Shown here: piece after piece, positions 46,732-55,595 of the stretch
How the letters are laid out: each line of letters opens with the position of its first letter
Position numbering within the stretch: position 1 is the first letter of the stretch
From: an uncultured Muribaculaceae bacterium
GTDB taxonomy: Bacteria; Bacteroidota; Bacteroidia; Bacteroidales; Muribaculaceae
Assembly (NCBI GenBank): GCA_910584055.1
Contig: CAJTZS010000010.1
Location: forward strand, 1 to 64,000
Length of the DNA: 64,000 nucleotides
Direction of reading: 5' to 3'
The notes under the pieces: model-generated
What the model saw: the letters and a program-made list of their open reading frames with translations, nothing else
Told to the model about the DNA's origin: nothing
The model's database searches: none
Translations under genes and position numbers: made by a program

Positions 46732-47304
46732 GTGATATTGGACTCTTCCGACGAAATATTGTGCAAACTTGCATCACGAGGCGATAAGGAGGCAATGCAG
46801 GCTATTTACACCAGGTATTACTCTCTTATGCTCAATTTTGGACTTAAATATTGCGATGATGCCGAGATCGTAAGAGACTGTATCCAGGATATGTTTTTAA
46901 AGTTGTTGTGTCATCCTTCCATTCTCGGGTCAACCCGGTCTCTGCGTTCGTATCTACTGATATCACTGCGTAATCAGTTGTTTGATTTCATGCGTAATCA
47001 CGAACAAAAGATAAGTTTGGAAGATTTGAATCCGCAGTTTGTGGATCTTGAAGAATTTCTACAGTTCGAAAGTGACGGTATCTCCGATGAGGAGGTTAAC
47101 GAACGTAACCGTCTGATTACGGTTCTTAAGGAGCTTAACGCCAGACGGCGGATGGTACTATATCTTCATTATGTGCGGGGCATGTCTCATAAAGAGATTT
47201 CGGATATACTGGATATTAATCCACAAAGCTCAATGAATCTTCTGCATCGTTCTGTGACAAAATTAAGAAAATTGTTAAAATTAATTATTCTGATGTATTT
47301 ATGA
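46732..47304 (+). CDS. ECF RNA polymerase sigma factor
   Basis: The start is a GTG at 46732. The 190-residue protein has region 2 (AIYTRYYSLMLNFGLKYCDDAEIVRDCIQDMFLKLL, SYLLISLRNQLFDFMRNH) and region 4 (LKELNARRRMVLYLHYVRGMSHKEISDILDINPQSSMNLLHRSVTKLRKLL). It lacks any extra domain. It is the only sigma factor in the PUL and so the likely partner of the FecR protein at 30545, though the two genes are separated by eight others. Its stop overlaps the GH37-like start (ATGA). This suggests it is made as part of its own target operon, which would give positive feedback. Confidence 0.93.
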   Translation: MILDSSDEILCKLASRGDKEAMQAIYTRYYSLMLNFGLKYCDDAEIVRDCIQDMFLKLLCHPSILGSTRSLRSYLLISLRNQLFDFMRNHEQKISLEDLNPQFVDLEEFLQFESDGISDEEVNERNRLITVLKELNARRRMVLYLHYVRGMSHKEISDILDINPQSSMNLLHRSVTKLRKLLKLIILMYL

Positions 47305-48572
47305 AACTGATTCATATCGTGTCAACCGTGTTGATGCTGTTTCCTTTGCAGGTCTCTGCAATTGAGGCGCCGGAACTCAGCTCCCACATCAAGCTGACGA
47401 TTTCCAAGACAGTGCGCACAACCCCGAGAGACACACTCGGCAACATTGGATTGCCTTTCCCCTATAGCGTGCCCTGCATCCGCAATGGATTCCAGAATAT
47501 GTTTTACTGGGATACGTATTTTACCAATCTTGGGTTGCTTGTCGATGGGGATTTCCATCAGGCACGCAATAATATCATGGATATAGCCGCCATGGTATCT
47601 CGTTTTGGATATATGCCAAATGCGACTCACCATGATTTGCTTAACCGAAGCCAGCCGCCTTACATTGCCTTGATGCTGGAAGACTATTATAAGGCAACGG
47701 GAGACATAGATTTTCTACGACAGACGCTCCCTGCGATAGAGCGTGAATATGATTTCTGGATGAAAGAACGCATCACCCCTTGTGGCCTCAACCGCTATGG
47801 GCATTCTGCCACCCATGAGGAACTTGTGGATTTTTATAACGGATTGGCGCATAGAGTGGGAGAAAATTCTTCGGTCGCTATGTCGTCAGAGGAAAGACAA
47901 AAAAAAGGTGCTCATCTTCTTGCGGAGGCAGAAAGCGGATGGGATTTTAACCCGCGTTTCGAACGCCGTTGCATGGATTACTGCCCGGTTGACTTGAATT
48001 CGCTGCTCTATGCCTATGAATCATTGATGCAGCGTTACGGCAACGATAAGAAGAAATGGGAGAAACGCGCCAACAAGCGTCTGAAGCTGATGAGAGAACT
48101 GATGACCGACAAGACAACCGGAGTGATGTATGACTATGATTATGTGAATTCACACATGAGTCCGGTTGTCAGTGCCGCCTCATGGTGGCCGATATGGCTG
48201 GGAATATCAACGAATGGATCCGATGTGCTGTTGCGTTGTCTGGAGGCTCCGCACGGCATGCATACCTGTGATCCGACGAAAGCGAAGGGGATATACCAGT
48301 GGGATGCTCCAAATGGATGGTCGGCATGTCAATATGCCGCCTACATGGCTCTTGATCGTATCGGTCGCGAGGATGATGCGAAACGTATTGCAAAGAAATA
48401 TGTGGACAGCATTGTGGCCATTTACAACGCTACGGGACAATTATGGGAAAAATACAATGTCGCCGAAGGTTCGGTGAATGTAAAGAACGAGTATCCGATG
48501 CCCGGCGAATTTATGGGGTGGACAGCCGGTGTGTTCCAACATGCGTTCAAATTTTTGAATATAATGAAATAA
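47301..48572 (+). CDS. GH37 trehalase-family glycosidase
   Basis: The 423-residue protein has a signal peptide (MKLIHIVSTVLMLFPLQVSA) and the GH37 (alpha/alpha)6 barrel marks: FYWDTYFTNLGLL, AESGWDFNPRF with Asp215 as the probable general acid, YQWDAPNGWSACQ, and WEKYNV followed by NEYPMPGEFMGWTAGVF, where the base glutamate is expected. Known GH37 enzymes split alpha,alpha-trehalose. It is shorter than Escherichia coli TreA, and the usual GGGGEY is VKNEYP, so the substrate may differ. Periplasmic location is inferred. It overlaps the sigma gene by 4 bases. Confidence 0.85.
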   Translation: MKLIHIVSTVLMLFPLQVSAIEAPELSSHIKLTISKTVRTTPRDTLGNIGLPFPYSVPCIRNGFQNMFYWDTYFTNLGLLVDGDFHQARNNIMDIAAMVSRFGYMPNATHHDLLNRSQPPYIALMLEDYYKATGDIDFLRQTLPAIEREYDFWMKERITPCGLNRYGHSATHEELVDFYNGLAHRVGENSSVAMSSEERQKKGAHLLAEAESGWDFNPRFERRCMDYCPVDLNSLLYAYESLMQRYGNDKKKWEKRANKRLKLMRELMTDKTTGVMYDYDYVNSHMSPVVSAASWWPIWLGISTNGSDVLLRCLEAPHGMHTCDPTKAKGIYQWDAPNGWSACQYAAYMALDRIGREDDAKRIAKKYVDSIVAIYNATGQLWEKYNVAEGSVNVKNEYPMPGEFMGWTAGVFQHAFKFLNIMK

Positions 48573-48580
48573 TAAAGAAT

Positions 48581-50011
48581 ATGAAGCATAGAATATTAAC
48601 CGGTTTAATATTGGGGTTTGTTATTTCCGGGTATCCTTTCTTCACACTATTTTCTGAGGCTGCAGTGTCTGCTGATACACCTATTAATGATGAAAAGAAT
48701 GTAACAAAGGAATTTAAGAATAGGGATGTTGAGAAATACAAGAAAATATGTAGGGAGAATATACTGAAAATAAAAAATGAGATGTATCGTGAACCCCGCG
48801 GCAGGCTAAAATATCCTTATATTGTTCCCGGAAGCGCATCATATCTGGAAAGTTTATGGGATTGGGATTCATGGCTGTCGGATATTGCATTGAATCAAAT
48901 TTTAAGAGAGAGTGGAAACGATAAGGATAAGTTGAAATGTATAGAATACGAGAAAGGGTGTATATCAAATTGGCTTGAATATTGCGGCACGGAGGGTTTT
49001 GTGCCTATAATAATCACTCCCGATTCCCCCTCTCGAGAGGAGCTTCTTCAAGGGTGTAATGTCTATGAACATAACATACATAAACCCTGTCTGGCTCAGC
49101 ATGTAGCGTTTATAGTAAAGAAAATGAACGGCGAAGCAGAGTGGATTCGTAATGATTTGTTAAAATTATCATTCTTTATCAACCACTATATGCAGTATAA
49201 GCGAGATAAAAACACCGGTCTGCTCTATTGGAACGATGATACCATGATAGGTGTGGATAATGATCCCTCTACTTTCTATCGTCCGCGTAACAGTTCTGCG
49301 TCCATATTTCTTAATGTAATGATGTATAAGGAGCTGAAAGCAATGGCATACATATGTCGTCAGTTGAAGTTGGAAAAGGCAGCGATCTCTTATGATGATG
49401 ATGCCGATGAGTTGAAAGGTTGCATAGAGAAGCATTGTTGGGATCCGCGGGATGGTTTTTATTATAGCTGTGATTTAAATTTGTTGCCGGTATCCAAACC
49501 GGAAACATCAGGTTTTATTTTACATCAGGGTTCTCCGAGAAGTTACGATTGCCTTTTGCAGAGGTTCAGCGTCTGGAGTGGTTTTCTGCCCATGTGGGCT
49601 GGCATGACAAGTGAGGAACAGGCGAAGGAGATGGTAACGCGCAATTATAGAAACACAGATTTGTTTAATTCTCCATGGGGAGTTTTCACATTATCTCCGC
49701 AGGAAAAGATGTTCAATGTGCGCCCGTCAGGAAATCCGTCCAGCTGGCAGGGTCCCATATGGATATGTGCCAATTGGTTTGTATGGAGAGGATTGGTTAA
49801 TTACGGATATGTTGACGATGCCAGGGAGTTGGCAGAAAAAACAGTTGTCTTGTTGGGTCGTGATTTTGAAAAGTTCGGGAAATTACATGAATATTACGAT
49901 CCGTTTTCGGGAGAACCGGTGTTGAATCCGGGATTTATGAATTGGAATTTCTTGGTGCTCAATATGATAGCGTGGCTTGATGGGAAAGAGAGCATTGATG
50001 AAACATTCTGA
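48581..50011 (+). CDS. GH63/GH37-like (alpha/alpha)6-barrel glycosidase, AT-rich
   Basis: The frame opens at 48443 inside the previous gene, but the ATG at 48581 gives a signal peptide (MKHRILTGLILGFVISGYPF) and a 476-residue protein. Barrel motifs are SYLESLWDWDSWLSDIALNQIL, NTGLLYWNDDTMIG, FYRPRNSSASIFLN and NPSSWQGPIWICANWFVWRGLVNYG, which look like GH63 or mannosylglycerate hydrolase types. The aspartates of WDWDSW and the SWQGPIW tryptophans are usual sugar contacts. The gene is more AT-rich than its neighbours, so it may have joined the locus later. Exact activity is not predictable. Confidence 0.72.
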   Translation: MKHRILTGLILGFVISGYPFFTLFSEAAVSADTPINDEKNVTKEFKNRDVEKYKKICRENILKIKNEMYREPRGRLKYPYIVPGSASYLESLWDWDSWLSDIALNQILRESGNDKDKLKCIEYEKGCISNWLEYCGTEGFVPIIITPDSPSREELLQGCNVYEHNIHKPCLAQHVAFIVKKMNGEAEWIRNDLLKLSFFINHYMQYKRDKNTGLLYWNDDTMIGVDNDPSTFYRPRNSSASIFLNVMMYKELKAMAYICRQLKLEKAAISYDDDADELKGCIEKHCWDPRDGFYYSCDLNLLPVSKPETSGFILHQGSPRSYDCLLQRFSVWSGFLPMWAGMTSEEQAKEMVTRNYRNTDLFNSPWGVFTLSPQEKMFNVRPSGNPSSWQGPIWICANWFVWRGLVNYGYVDDARELAEKTVVLLGRDFEKFGKLHEYYDPFSGEPVLNPGFMNWNFLVLNMIAWLDGKESIDETF

Positions 50012-50032
50012 AATTAGTTTAACAACGTAATT

Positions 50033-52216
50033 ATGAAACTTATAAAAACCATATTATCCGTAGTTTTTTTACTGGGAATGCAATTTTTTGCGTTTTCAGA
50101 GGAAATAGCCATTGAAACCTCCAACACGCTCATGCTTCTTGAAAGAGTAGAGGGGGATACGCTTAAATTCGTGTATTACGGTCCAAGACTTGACAGGATT
50201 GATCAAGACAGGCTGCTGCGCGAGAAGGATCCTTCGATAGCACTTTATGGATATCCGGTATTCGGGACTTCCGACGGAGCACCATATGCCATGCAGATGG
50301 AACATGCTGACGGAAACCAGACGCTTGATCTCAAGGTTACTGGAATAGACCGCCGTCCGGACGGTAGCGTGGATATCAATATGGCTGACAGGCTTTTCCC
50401 TGTCAGTGTGAAATTGCGTTATAAGCCATATAAGGGATCGGATGTGATAGAATCCTGGGTCGAAGTGAAGAATGGAGAGGAAGGAGCGGTAAGGCTTCAT
50501 CGGTTTGACTCTTCGTTTCTTCCCATAGAGCAGGGAGATGTATGGGTAAGCCGGCTGCATGGAGATTGGGCTTCCGAGGCTACTCTCGTAGAGGAACCAT
50601 TACGTCCGGGAATGCTGCAGATCAAGACAACTGACGGGGCGAGGAGTAGCCATTACGCCCGACCGGAAGTTATGATTTCTCTCGATGGAAAGCCCTGTGA
50701 GAACGATGGTAGGACTATAGGGGCGGCTCTTGAATGGAGCGGGAACTTTTCGTTACGTTTTGATACTGAGAGCCGGCGCGTACATAGATTTTTTGCAGGA
50801 GTATTGGCTGAACCATCAGGCTATGTGCTTGCCCCAGACTCCGTACTTGTGCTACCCCGCGTAGCTTATACATATTCCCGCAACGGAAAGGGTGGTGTGA
50901 GCAGAAATTTCCATTCATGGGCAAAAACAGAGGGAAAGGTTTATCGTGCAGAGCGTCCACGCGACATCCTTCTTAATTCATGGGAGGGTGTATATCTTAA
51001 TATCAAGGAACCGGTGATCGAGAAGATGGTAAACGACTGGAGTGCGCTCGGAGGAGAACTATTTGTTCTCGATGACGGATGGTTCGGAGACAAATATCCC
51101 CGAAATGTAGACAATTCATCCTTGGGCGACTGGCGCACTGACAGGCGTAAGCTGCCCCACGGTATCGAAGGACTTATAAAGACCACACAAGACAATGGCA
51201 TGAAATTCGGTCTCTGGATTGAACCTGAGTTTACAAACGTGCGGTCAAAGCTGTATGAGACACATCCGGACTGGGTGCTTCGTGCCGGTGGGCGGCCATT
51301 GCGTTATGGTAGAGGTGGCACACAGATGATTCTTGACATGACCAATCCCGTAGTGAGGGATTTTACGGTGAATTTTGTCGATTCAATTCTTTCGGAACAT
51401 CCGGAGATTGCATATCTTAAATGGGACTGCAACACGTTTCTACTTAATTACGGGTCTTCGAGTCTTCCTGCAGACCGTCAGACAAATATATATTTTGATT
51501 ATCACAAAGGACTGAAAGATGCCCTTAAACGCATTCGAGCCAAACATCCGGACGTGGCTATCCAAAATTGCGGAGGAGGCGGAGGCCGTTATAATTATGG
51601 ACTTATGCCGTATTTCGATGAATTCTGGGTGTCGGATAATACTGATGCATGGCAGCGAGTCTTTATCCAGTGGGGAGCATCGATGTTTTATCCTCCGCAT
51701 GTTATGGGGCAGCATGTCAGTGCCTCTCCATCGCATCAGACTGGCAGAATAATTCCCATGAAATTCAGGTTTGATGTTGCCATGTCCGGTAGACTTGGAA
51801 TGGAGATGCTTCCATCTGCCATGACTGAAACCGAGCGGGATTTCGCACGCAAAGCCATAGCCACCTATAAAGAAATCAGACCTCTGATCCAGAATGGCGA
51901 GCAGTATCGTCTGTTGTCACCATACGGCGATAGTGGCATGGCATCGATGGAATATCTCTCAATAGATGGCTCCGAGGCTATTCTTTTCGCATATAAGATG
52001 AAACATTATCAGAACCAGGTAATTCCGAGGTTCAGACTTGTGGCCCTTGACCCTGATGCGATTTACTCAGTGGAAGAACTCAACATCTATCCCGGTGTCG
52101 GCAGACAGTTAGCGGACGGGGAGAAATACTCCGGACGCTATCTTATGGAGAGAGGTCTCCGGTTAGGCATGGGGTCAGAATATTCCTCTTCTCTTATACG
52201 ATTAAAAAGACTATAA
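50033..52216 (+). CDS. GH36 alpha-galactosidase
   Basis: The 727-residue protein has a signal peptide (MKLIKTILSVVFLLGMQFFAFS) and then an N-terminal beta-supersandwich, a TIM barrel (about 310-640) and a C-terminal beta domain. Motifs are VLDDGWFGDKYP, GLWIEPEFTN, YLKWDCN with nucleophile Asp465, and FWVSDNTDAWQR with acid/base Asp535. It fits the long GH36 type, which removes terminal alpha-1,6-galactose and related units by retention. It is the last gene of the PUL and is followed by a 12-base hairpin. Confidence 0.94.
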   Translation: MKLIKTILSVVFLLGMQFFAFSEEIAIETSNTLMLLERVEGDTLKFVYYGPRLDRIDQDRLLREKDPSIALYGYPVFGTSDGAPYAMQMEHADGNQTLDLKVTGIDRRPDGSVDINMADRLFPVSVKLRYKPYKGSDVIESWVEVKNGEEGAVRLHRFDSSFLPIEQGDVWVSRLHGDWASEATLVEEPLRPGMLQIKTTDGARSSHYARPEVMISLDGKPCENDGRTIGAALEWSGNFSLRFDTESRRVHRFFAGVLAEPSGYVLAPDSVLVLPRVAYTYSRNGKGGVSRNFHSWAKTEGKVYRAERPRDILLNSWEGVYLNIKEPVIEKMVNDWSALGGELFVLDDGWFGDKYPRNVDNSSLGDWRTDRRKLPHGIEGLIKTTQDNGMKFGLWIEPEFTNVRSKLYETHPDWVLRAGGRPLRYGRGGTQMILDMTNPVVRDFTVNFVDSILSEHPEIAYLKWDCNTFLLNYGSSSLPADRQTNIYFDYHKGLKDALKRIRAKHPDVAIQNCGGGGGRYNYGLMPYFDEFWVSDNTDAWQRVFIQWGASMFYPPHVMGQHVSASPSHQTGRIIPMKFRFDVAMSGRLGMEMLPSAMTETERDFARKAIATYKEIRPLIQNGEQYRLLSPYGDSGMASMEYLSIDGSEAILFAYKMKHYQNQVIPRFRLVALDPDAIYSVEELNIYPGVGRQLADGEKYSGRYLMERGLRLGMGSEYSSSLIRLKRL

Positions 52217-52241
52217 TTATGGGATGATTGTGATATTTTAA

Positions 52242-52269
52242 CTGATGTCCGGAGTTGTCCGGACATCAG
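52242..52269. terminator. Hairpin between GH36 and SIMPL genes (convergent)
   Basis: CTGATGTCCGGA and TCCGGACATCAG are perfect 12-base arms around GTTG. No strong T run follows in either direction, so it may act as a terminator or as an mRNA 3'-end-protecting hairpin for both convergent genes. Confidence 0.65.
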
Positions 52270-52271
52270 AG

Positions 52272-53009
52272 TCAGTCTTTGAGGTAATACTGTATGGAAG
52301 AGACAACGCGGACGCGTTTGATGTAGGGGGTGTATTGGTCGCGGTCCTCAATTGAGAACTGACCCTGAGAGGCGGTTTTGATTTTACCGAGTTTGCTTTC
52401 GGAATCTTCAGCGAATTTGTTGGCGGCCTCGCGGGCGTTCTTTGTAGCCTCGGCAATCATTTCAGGTTTCACTTTGTTGAGTTCGGTGAATTCATAAAGT
52501 GTCTGATAATTATAATCGCCTGCAACGATTGCTATTCCCTGCTGCATGAGCTGCGATTGCTTCTGCATCAGTTCGTTGACCTTCTTCACCTGTGATGACG
52601 TGACCACAACCACTGTTGTAACGGTGTAGCGGTAAGGCACGTTCTGATTCCCATATCTGTCAGCCTGAATGTCGTTAACGGCAGGAGCATTCACCGAATA
52701 TTCGTTTTCTGCAAGGCCATTGGATTTGAGGAACGAAGTGATCGCTTTGTTGGTATTCTCGATCTGGCTGTAGAGAGCCTGGAGGTCGTTGCCTACAGCT
52801 TTGGAGACTATTGGCCATGTCACTTTATTAGCTTCGAATTCACGTTCGCAGAGTCCTCGGACAGTCACGACTCTCTGATTGGATGAAATACTGCCGAGTC
52901 CATTGCGGATGAAAATACCGAGAAGTGTTATGCCGACGGCAATAAGCAATGCCGGCAATACTTTGGAGATGACGGGGCATCCCGATGAACATACCTTTTC
53001 TTTTTCCAT
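52272..53009 (-). CDS. SIMPL (DUF541) domain protein
   Basis: The 245-residue protein has one N-terminal hydrophobic segment (ISKVLPALLIAVGITLLGIFI), most likely an anchor, and then the SIMPL domain: RVVTVRGLCEREFEANKVTWPIV, IENTNKAITSFLKSNGL, YTVTTVVVVTSSQVKKVNEL and the end YIKRVRVVSSIQYYLKD. The family is widespread in envelope and stress settings (such as YggE and BP26) but has no defined reaction. It is a single gene transcribed against the PUL. A Cys-rich N-terminus (CSSGCPVI) precedes the helix. Confidence 0.88.
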   Translation of the reverse strand: MEKEKVCSSGCPVISKVLPALLIAVGITLLGIFIRNGLGSISSNQRVVTVRGLCEREFEANKVTWPIVSKAVGNDLQALYSQIENTNKAITSFLKSNGLAENEYSVNAPAVNDIQADRYGNQNVPYRYTVTTVVVVTSSQVKKVNELMQKQSQLMQQGIAIVAGDYNYQTLYEFTELNKVKPEMIAEATKNAREAANKFAEDSESKLGKIKTASQGQFSIEDRDQYTPYIKRVRVVSSIQYYLKD

Positions 53010-53027
53010 ATTTTTCGGTTTATAGGG

Positions 53028-53080
53028 TGAAATAGGGTGTAATGGGGCGGAATAGGAATGGGGCTGAATAGGGTGCTGTG
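53028..53080. repeat. G-rich degenerate AATAGGG/AATGGGG repeat
   Basis: The leader of the SIMPL gene contains TATAGGGTG, AATAGGGTG, AATGGGG, AATAGGAATGGGG and AATAGGGTG units on the plus strand, like the block at 5041-5105. Confidence 0.6.
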
Positions 53081-53132
53081 CATTCGGCTATTTCGCTATT
53101 ATACACTTTATATAACAACAAAATTACTGATT

Positions 53133-53164
53133 TTTCGAAAATTCGACAAAATTTTGTAATTTTG
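53133..53164 (+). promoter_or_regulatory. Promoter of pheS-nth
   Basis: TTTC (53133-53136), 20 bases and TAATTTTG (53157-53164) fit the Bacteroidetes promoter with one mismatch in the -33 box. The leader is about 15 bases, which is short. Confidence 0.6.
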
Positions 53165-53184
53165 TGTCTAAATAAGACAAGATT

Positions 53185-54210
53185 ATGCTTGAAAAGATTA
53201 ATGCATTAAAAGAAGAAATAAGCGCAGCTGTAGCCTCAAATCTTCAAGAGGTTGAGGATTTGCGCATTAAATATCTCAGCAAGAAAGGTAGCATTTCTCA
53301 GCTGATGGTGGATTTCCGCACGGTTCCTGCCGACATGAAAAGGGAACTTGGTCAAAAAATAAATGAACTTAAAAATTTTGCCACTGATAAAATAGCATCA
53401 TTAAAGGATAGTTTTGCATCCGCGGCTGATTCGGATTCCGAATCTCTTGACTTAACGCGCACGGCAACTCCTTATGAGCTTGGGACACGTCATCCTCTGT
53501 CGGTAGTGAAAAACGAGATGCTGCGCATATTTGCAGGGATGGGTTTCACGATTGCCGAGGGTCCGGAGATCGAAGACGACTGGCATGTATTTGAATCGCT
53601 CAATTTCCCGCCTGACCACCCTGCCCGCGATATGCAGGATACATTCTTTATTTCCCGCAATCCGATGGATATTCTGCTGCGCACACATACATCGTCCGTA
53701 CAGACACGCGTAATGGAAAAGACGCAACCGCCGATTCGTATTGTTTGCCCCGGCCGAGTATACCGTAACGAGGCAATATCTGCCCGCGCCCATTGCTTCT
53801 TCCATCAGGTGGAGGGTCTGTATATCGACAAGAACGTTTCTTTTGCGGATCTTAAGCAAGTGCTTCTTGGCTTTGCCCGTCAGATGTTCGGCCCTGAGAC
53901 AAAGATTCGTCTCCGTCCCTCATATTTCCCCTTCACCGAGCCGTCGGCAGAGATGGATATATCATGTGACATTTGCGGCGGAAAGGGTTGTGCGTTCTGT
54001 AAGGGAACGGGCTGGGTCGAGATCCTGGGTTGCGGCATGGTCGATCCCAATGTGCTTGAAGCTTGCGGTATAGATTCGAAGGCTTATTCCGGTTATGCCT
54101 TCGGTATGGGTATCGAGCGTATCACCAACCTGAAATATAAAGTGAAAGACCTGCGCATGTTCAGCGAGAACGATGTTCGCTTCCTGCGTGAATTTGAATC
54201 TGCACGATGA
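53185..54210 (+). CDS. pheS: Phenylalanyl-tRNA synthetase alpha subunit
   Basis: The 341-residue protein joins phenylalanine to tRNA-Phe together with PheT, whose gene is not in the window. It has the N-terminal coiled coil (residues 1-90, with RIKYLSKKGSISQL) and the class II core: RHPLSVVKNEMLRIFAGMGFTIAEGPEIEDDWHVFESLN, motif 2 region RIVCPGRVYRNEAISARAHCFFHQVEGLYID, and motif 3 GYAFGMGIERITNLKY. A Cys-rich knuckle (CDICGGKGCAFCKGTGW) is a known optional zinc-type insert in some groups. The stop overlaps the nth start. Confidence 0.96.
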   Translation: MLEKINALKEEISAAVASNLQEVEDLRIKYLSKKGSISQLMVDFRTVPADMKRELGQKINELKNFATDKIASLKDSFASAADSDSESLDLTRTATPYELGTRHPLSVVKNEMLRIFAGMGFTIAEGPEIEDDWHVFESLNFPPDHPARDMQDTFFISRNPMDILLRTHTSSVQTRVMEKTQPPIRIVCPGRVYRNEAISARAHCFFHQVEGLYIDKNVSFADLKQVLLGFARQMFGPETKIRLRPSYFPFTEPSAEMDISCDICGGKGCAFCKGTGWVEILGCGMVDPNVLEACGIDSKAYSGYAFGMGIERITNLKYKVKDLRMFSENDVRFLREFESAR

Positions 54211-54839
54211 CAATAAGACAAAGATATGAAGGCATAATCTCCATTTTTAAAGAGATTATGCCGGAACCTAAAACGGAGTTGCACTACGACACTCCGTTTC
54301 ATCTTTTATTGGCCGTAATATTGTCAGCGCAATGCACCGACAAGAGGATAAACATGGTGACCCCGGCTCTTTTTGAACGTTTCCCGAATCCCGAATCCCT
54401 TGCCGTCGCCAATGAGGAAGAAGTGTTTGAATACATAAAGAGTGTAACGTTTCCCAACAACAAGACGAAACATCTCATCAGGGCGGCCAGGGTCTTGACA
54501 GAAGAATTTGGCGGCGAGATGCCAAGTGACATTGACAATCTCATGAAGTTGCCCGGAGTGGGACGAAAGACAGCCAATGTGATGCTTGCGGTGGTCTGGA
54601 ACAAAGCCGCAATGGCAGTAGACACGCATGTGTTTCGGGTGAGCAACCGCCTTGGATTGACAAACAATTCCAAATCACCGTTAGAGACAGAAAGGACACT
54701 TGTAAAGCATATCCCGGCCGATATATTGCCGACGGCCCATCATTGGCTGATATTGCACGGTAGATATGTGTGCAAGGCGCGTCGTCCCGACTGTCTCGAA
54801 TGCCGGCTTAAAGAATTTTGCAAGACATATAGTCACTAA
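54207..54839 (+). CDS. nth: Endonuclease III
   Basis: The 210-residue DNA glycosylase/AP lyase removes oxidised pyrimidines. The helix-hairpin-helix motif reads LPGVGRKTANVML with the catalytic lysine, the catalytic aspartate is in VDTHVFRVSNRLG, and the C-terminal 4Fe-4S loop is Cys-X6-Cys-X2-Cys-X5-Cys (CKARRPDCLECRLKEFC). Length is normal. It overlaps pheS by four bases, so it is translationally coupled to it. Confidence 0.96.
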   Translation: MTIRQRYEGIISIFKEIMPEPKTELHYDTPFHLLLAVILSAQCTDKRINMVTPALFERFPNPESLAVANEEEVFEYIKSVTFPNNKTKHLIRAARVLTEEFGGEMPSDIDNLMKLPGVGRKTANVMLAVVWNKAAMAVDTHVFRVSNRLGLTNNSKSPLETERTLVKHIPADILPTAHHWLILHGRYVCKARRPDCLECRLKEFCKTYSH

Positions 54840-54852
54840 ACACCCTCTTATT

Positions 54853-55488
54853 TTAAATGTCTGCTTTCCAGGCTTTGTAACTCATTCTAACCTCTGCTTC
54901 GCGGAGGTTTTTTCTTTTTGCGCGTCTGGCTGACCGGAGCTTTGCAATACGGAGGATGCGGTTTCGAATCAACTGGTCGATGCAGTATCTTCCCGGACCG
55001 GTGATTGCAAGGAATAAGAATAGCAGTGATTGAGATATTGCAGCGATGTCAGGGATGGTCTCTGAGGTGACTGCAAACGGTGGTGTGAATGCCAATAACG
55101 GTGCTATAGCTATGTATGCATAAAGTAAAAATCCGGATATCGAGGCTATGCGAGCGAAGAATCCCAACAAGATCATTCCACCGACCACAATATTGAATAA
55201 ATGTATGTTAAATTCTGTGGATAAAGAGCTGACATCAAGATTAAAAATACCGAGAGTTAAGAAAAATGCGGCAGTAATGATCCTGATCAGCAGTAGTTTG
55301 GATGATCCCACGTTCGTGGTGGATCTGTTTATACCGAAAATGGAATTGCATATTGACTTAACACGTTGATTGTGTATTACTTTACCGACTGGTCTACAGG
55401 TACGGGCAACCTTTTCGATAAATTCGAAATTGAGGGCACCTATAGTTTTTTTGCCAGGATTCACGGATATTACTTTTACGTCTGCCAT
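54853..55488 (-). CDS. DoxX-like membrane protein
   Basis: The frame opens at 55518, but the ATG at 55488 has a purine-rich leader (GGAGATT) and gives a 211-residue protein. About residues 58-165 hold four hydrophobic helices of DoxX type (LLLIRIITAAFFLTLGIFNL, NIVVGGMILLGFFARIASISG, LLYAYIAIAPLLAFTPPF, LLFLFLAITGPGRYCID). GPGRYSLD-like ends are common in the family. The flanks are basic: a cytoplasmic N-terminus with RVKSICNSIFG and a C-terminus rich in Arg and Lys. Function is unknown. It is convergent with nth and divergent from thymidine kinase. Confidence 0.72.
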   Translation of the reverse strand: MADVKVISVNPGKKTIGALNFEFIEKVARTCRPVGKVIHNQRVKSICNSIFGINRSTTNVGSSKLLLIRIITAAFFLTLGIFNLDVSSLSTEFNIHLFNIVVGGMILLGFFARIASISGFLLYAYIAIAPLLAFTPPFAVTSETIPDIAAISQSLLFLFLAITGPGRYCIDQLIRNRILRIAKLRSARRAKRKNLREAEVRMSYKAWKADI

Positions 55489-55595
55489 AGTGGAATCTCC
55501 TTTCTCTATAATTAACAATGATTTACGCTTGGATGTTCAACAACATTGGCCAAAAACTTTGCCACGTGGGGATTATTTATTAAATTCGCAATATC

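Noticed and set aside
53452..53859. Antisense frame in pheS
   Set aside because: It is inside a clear pheS gene, and its product has no domain.
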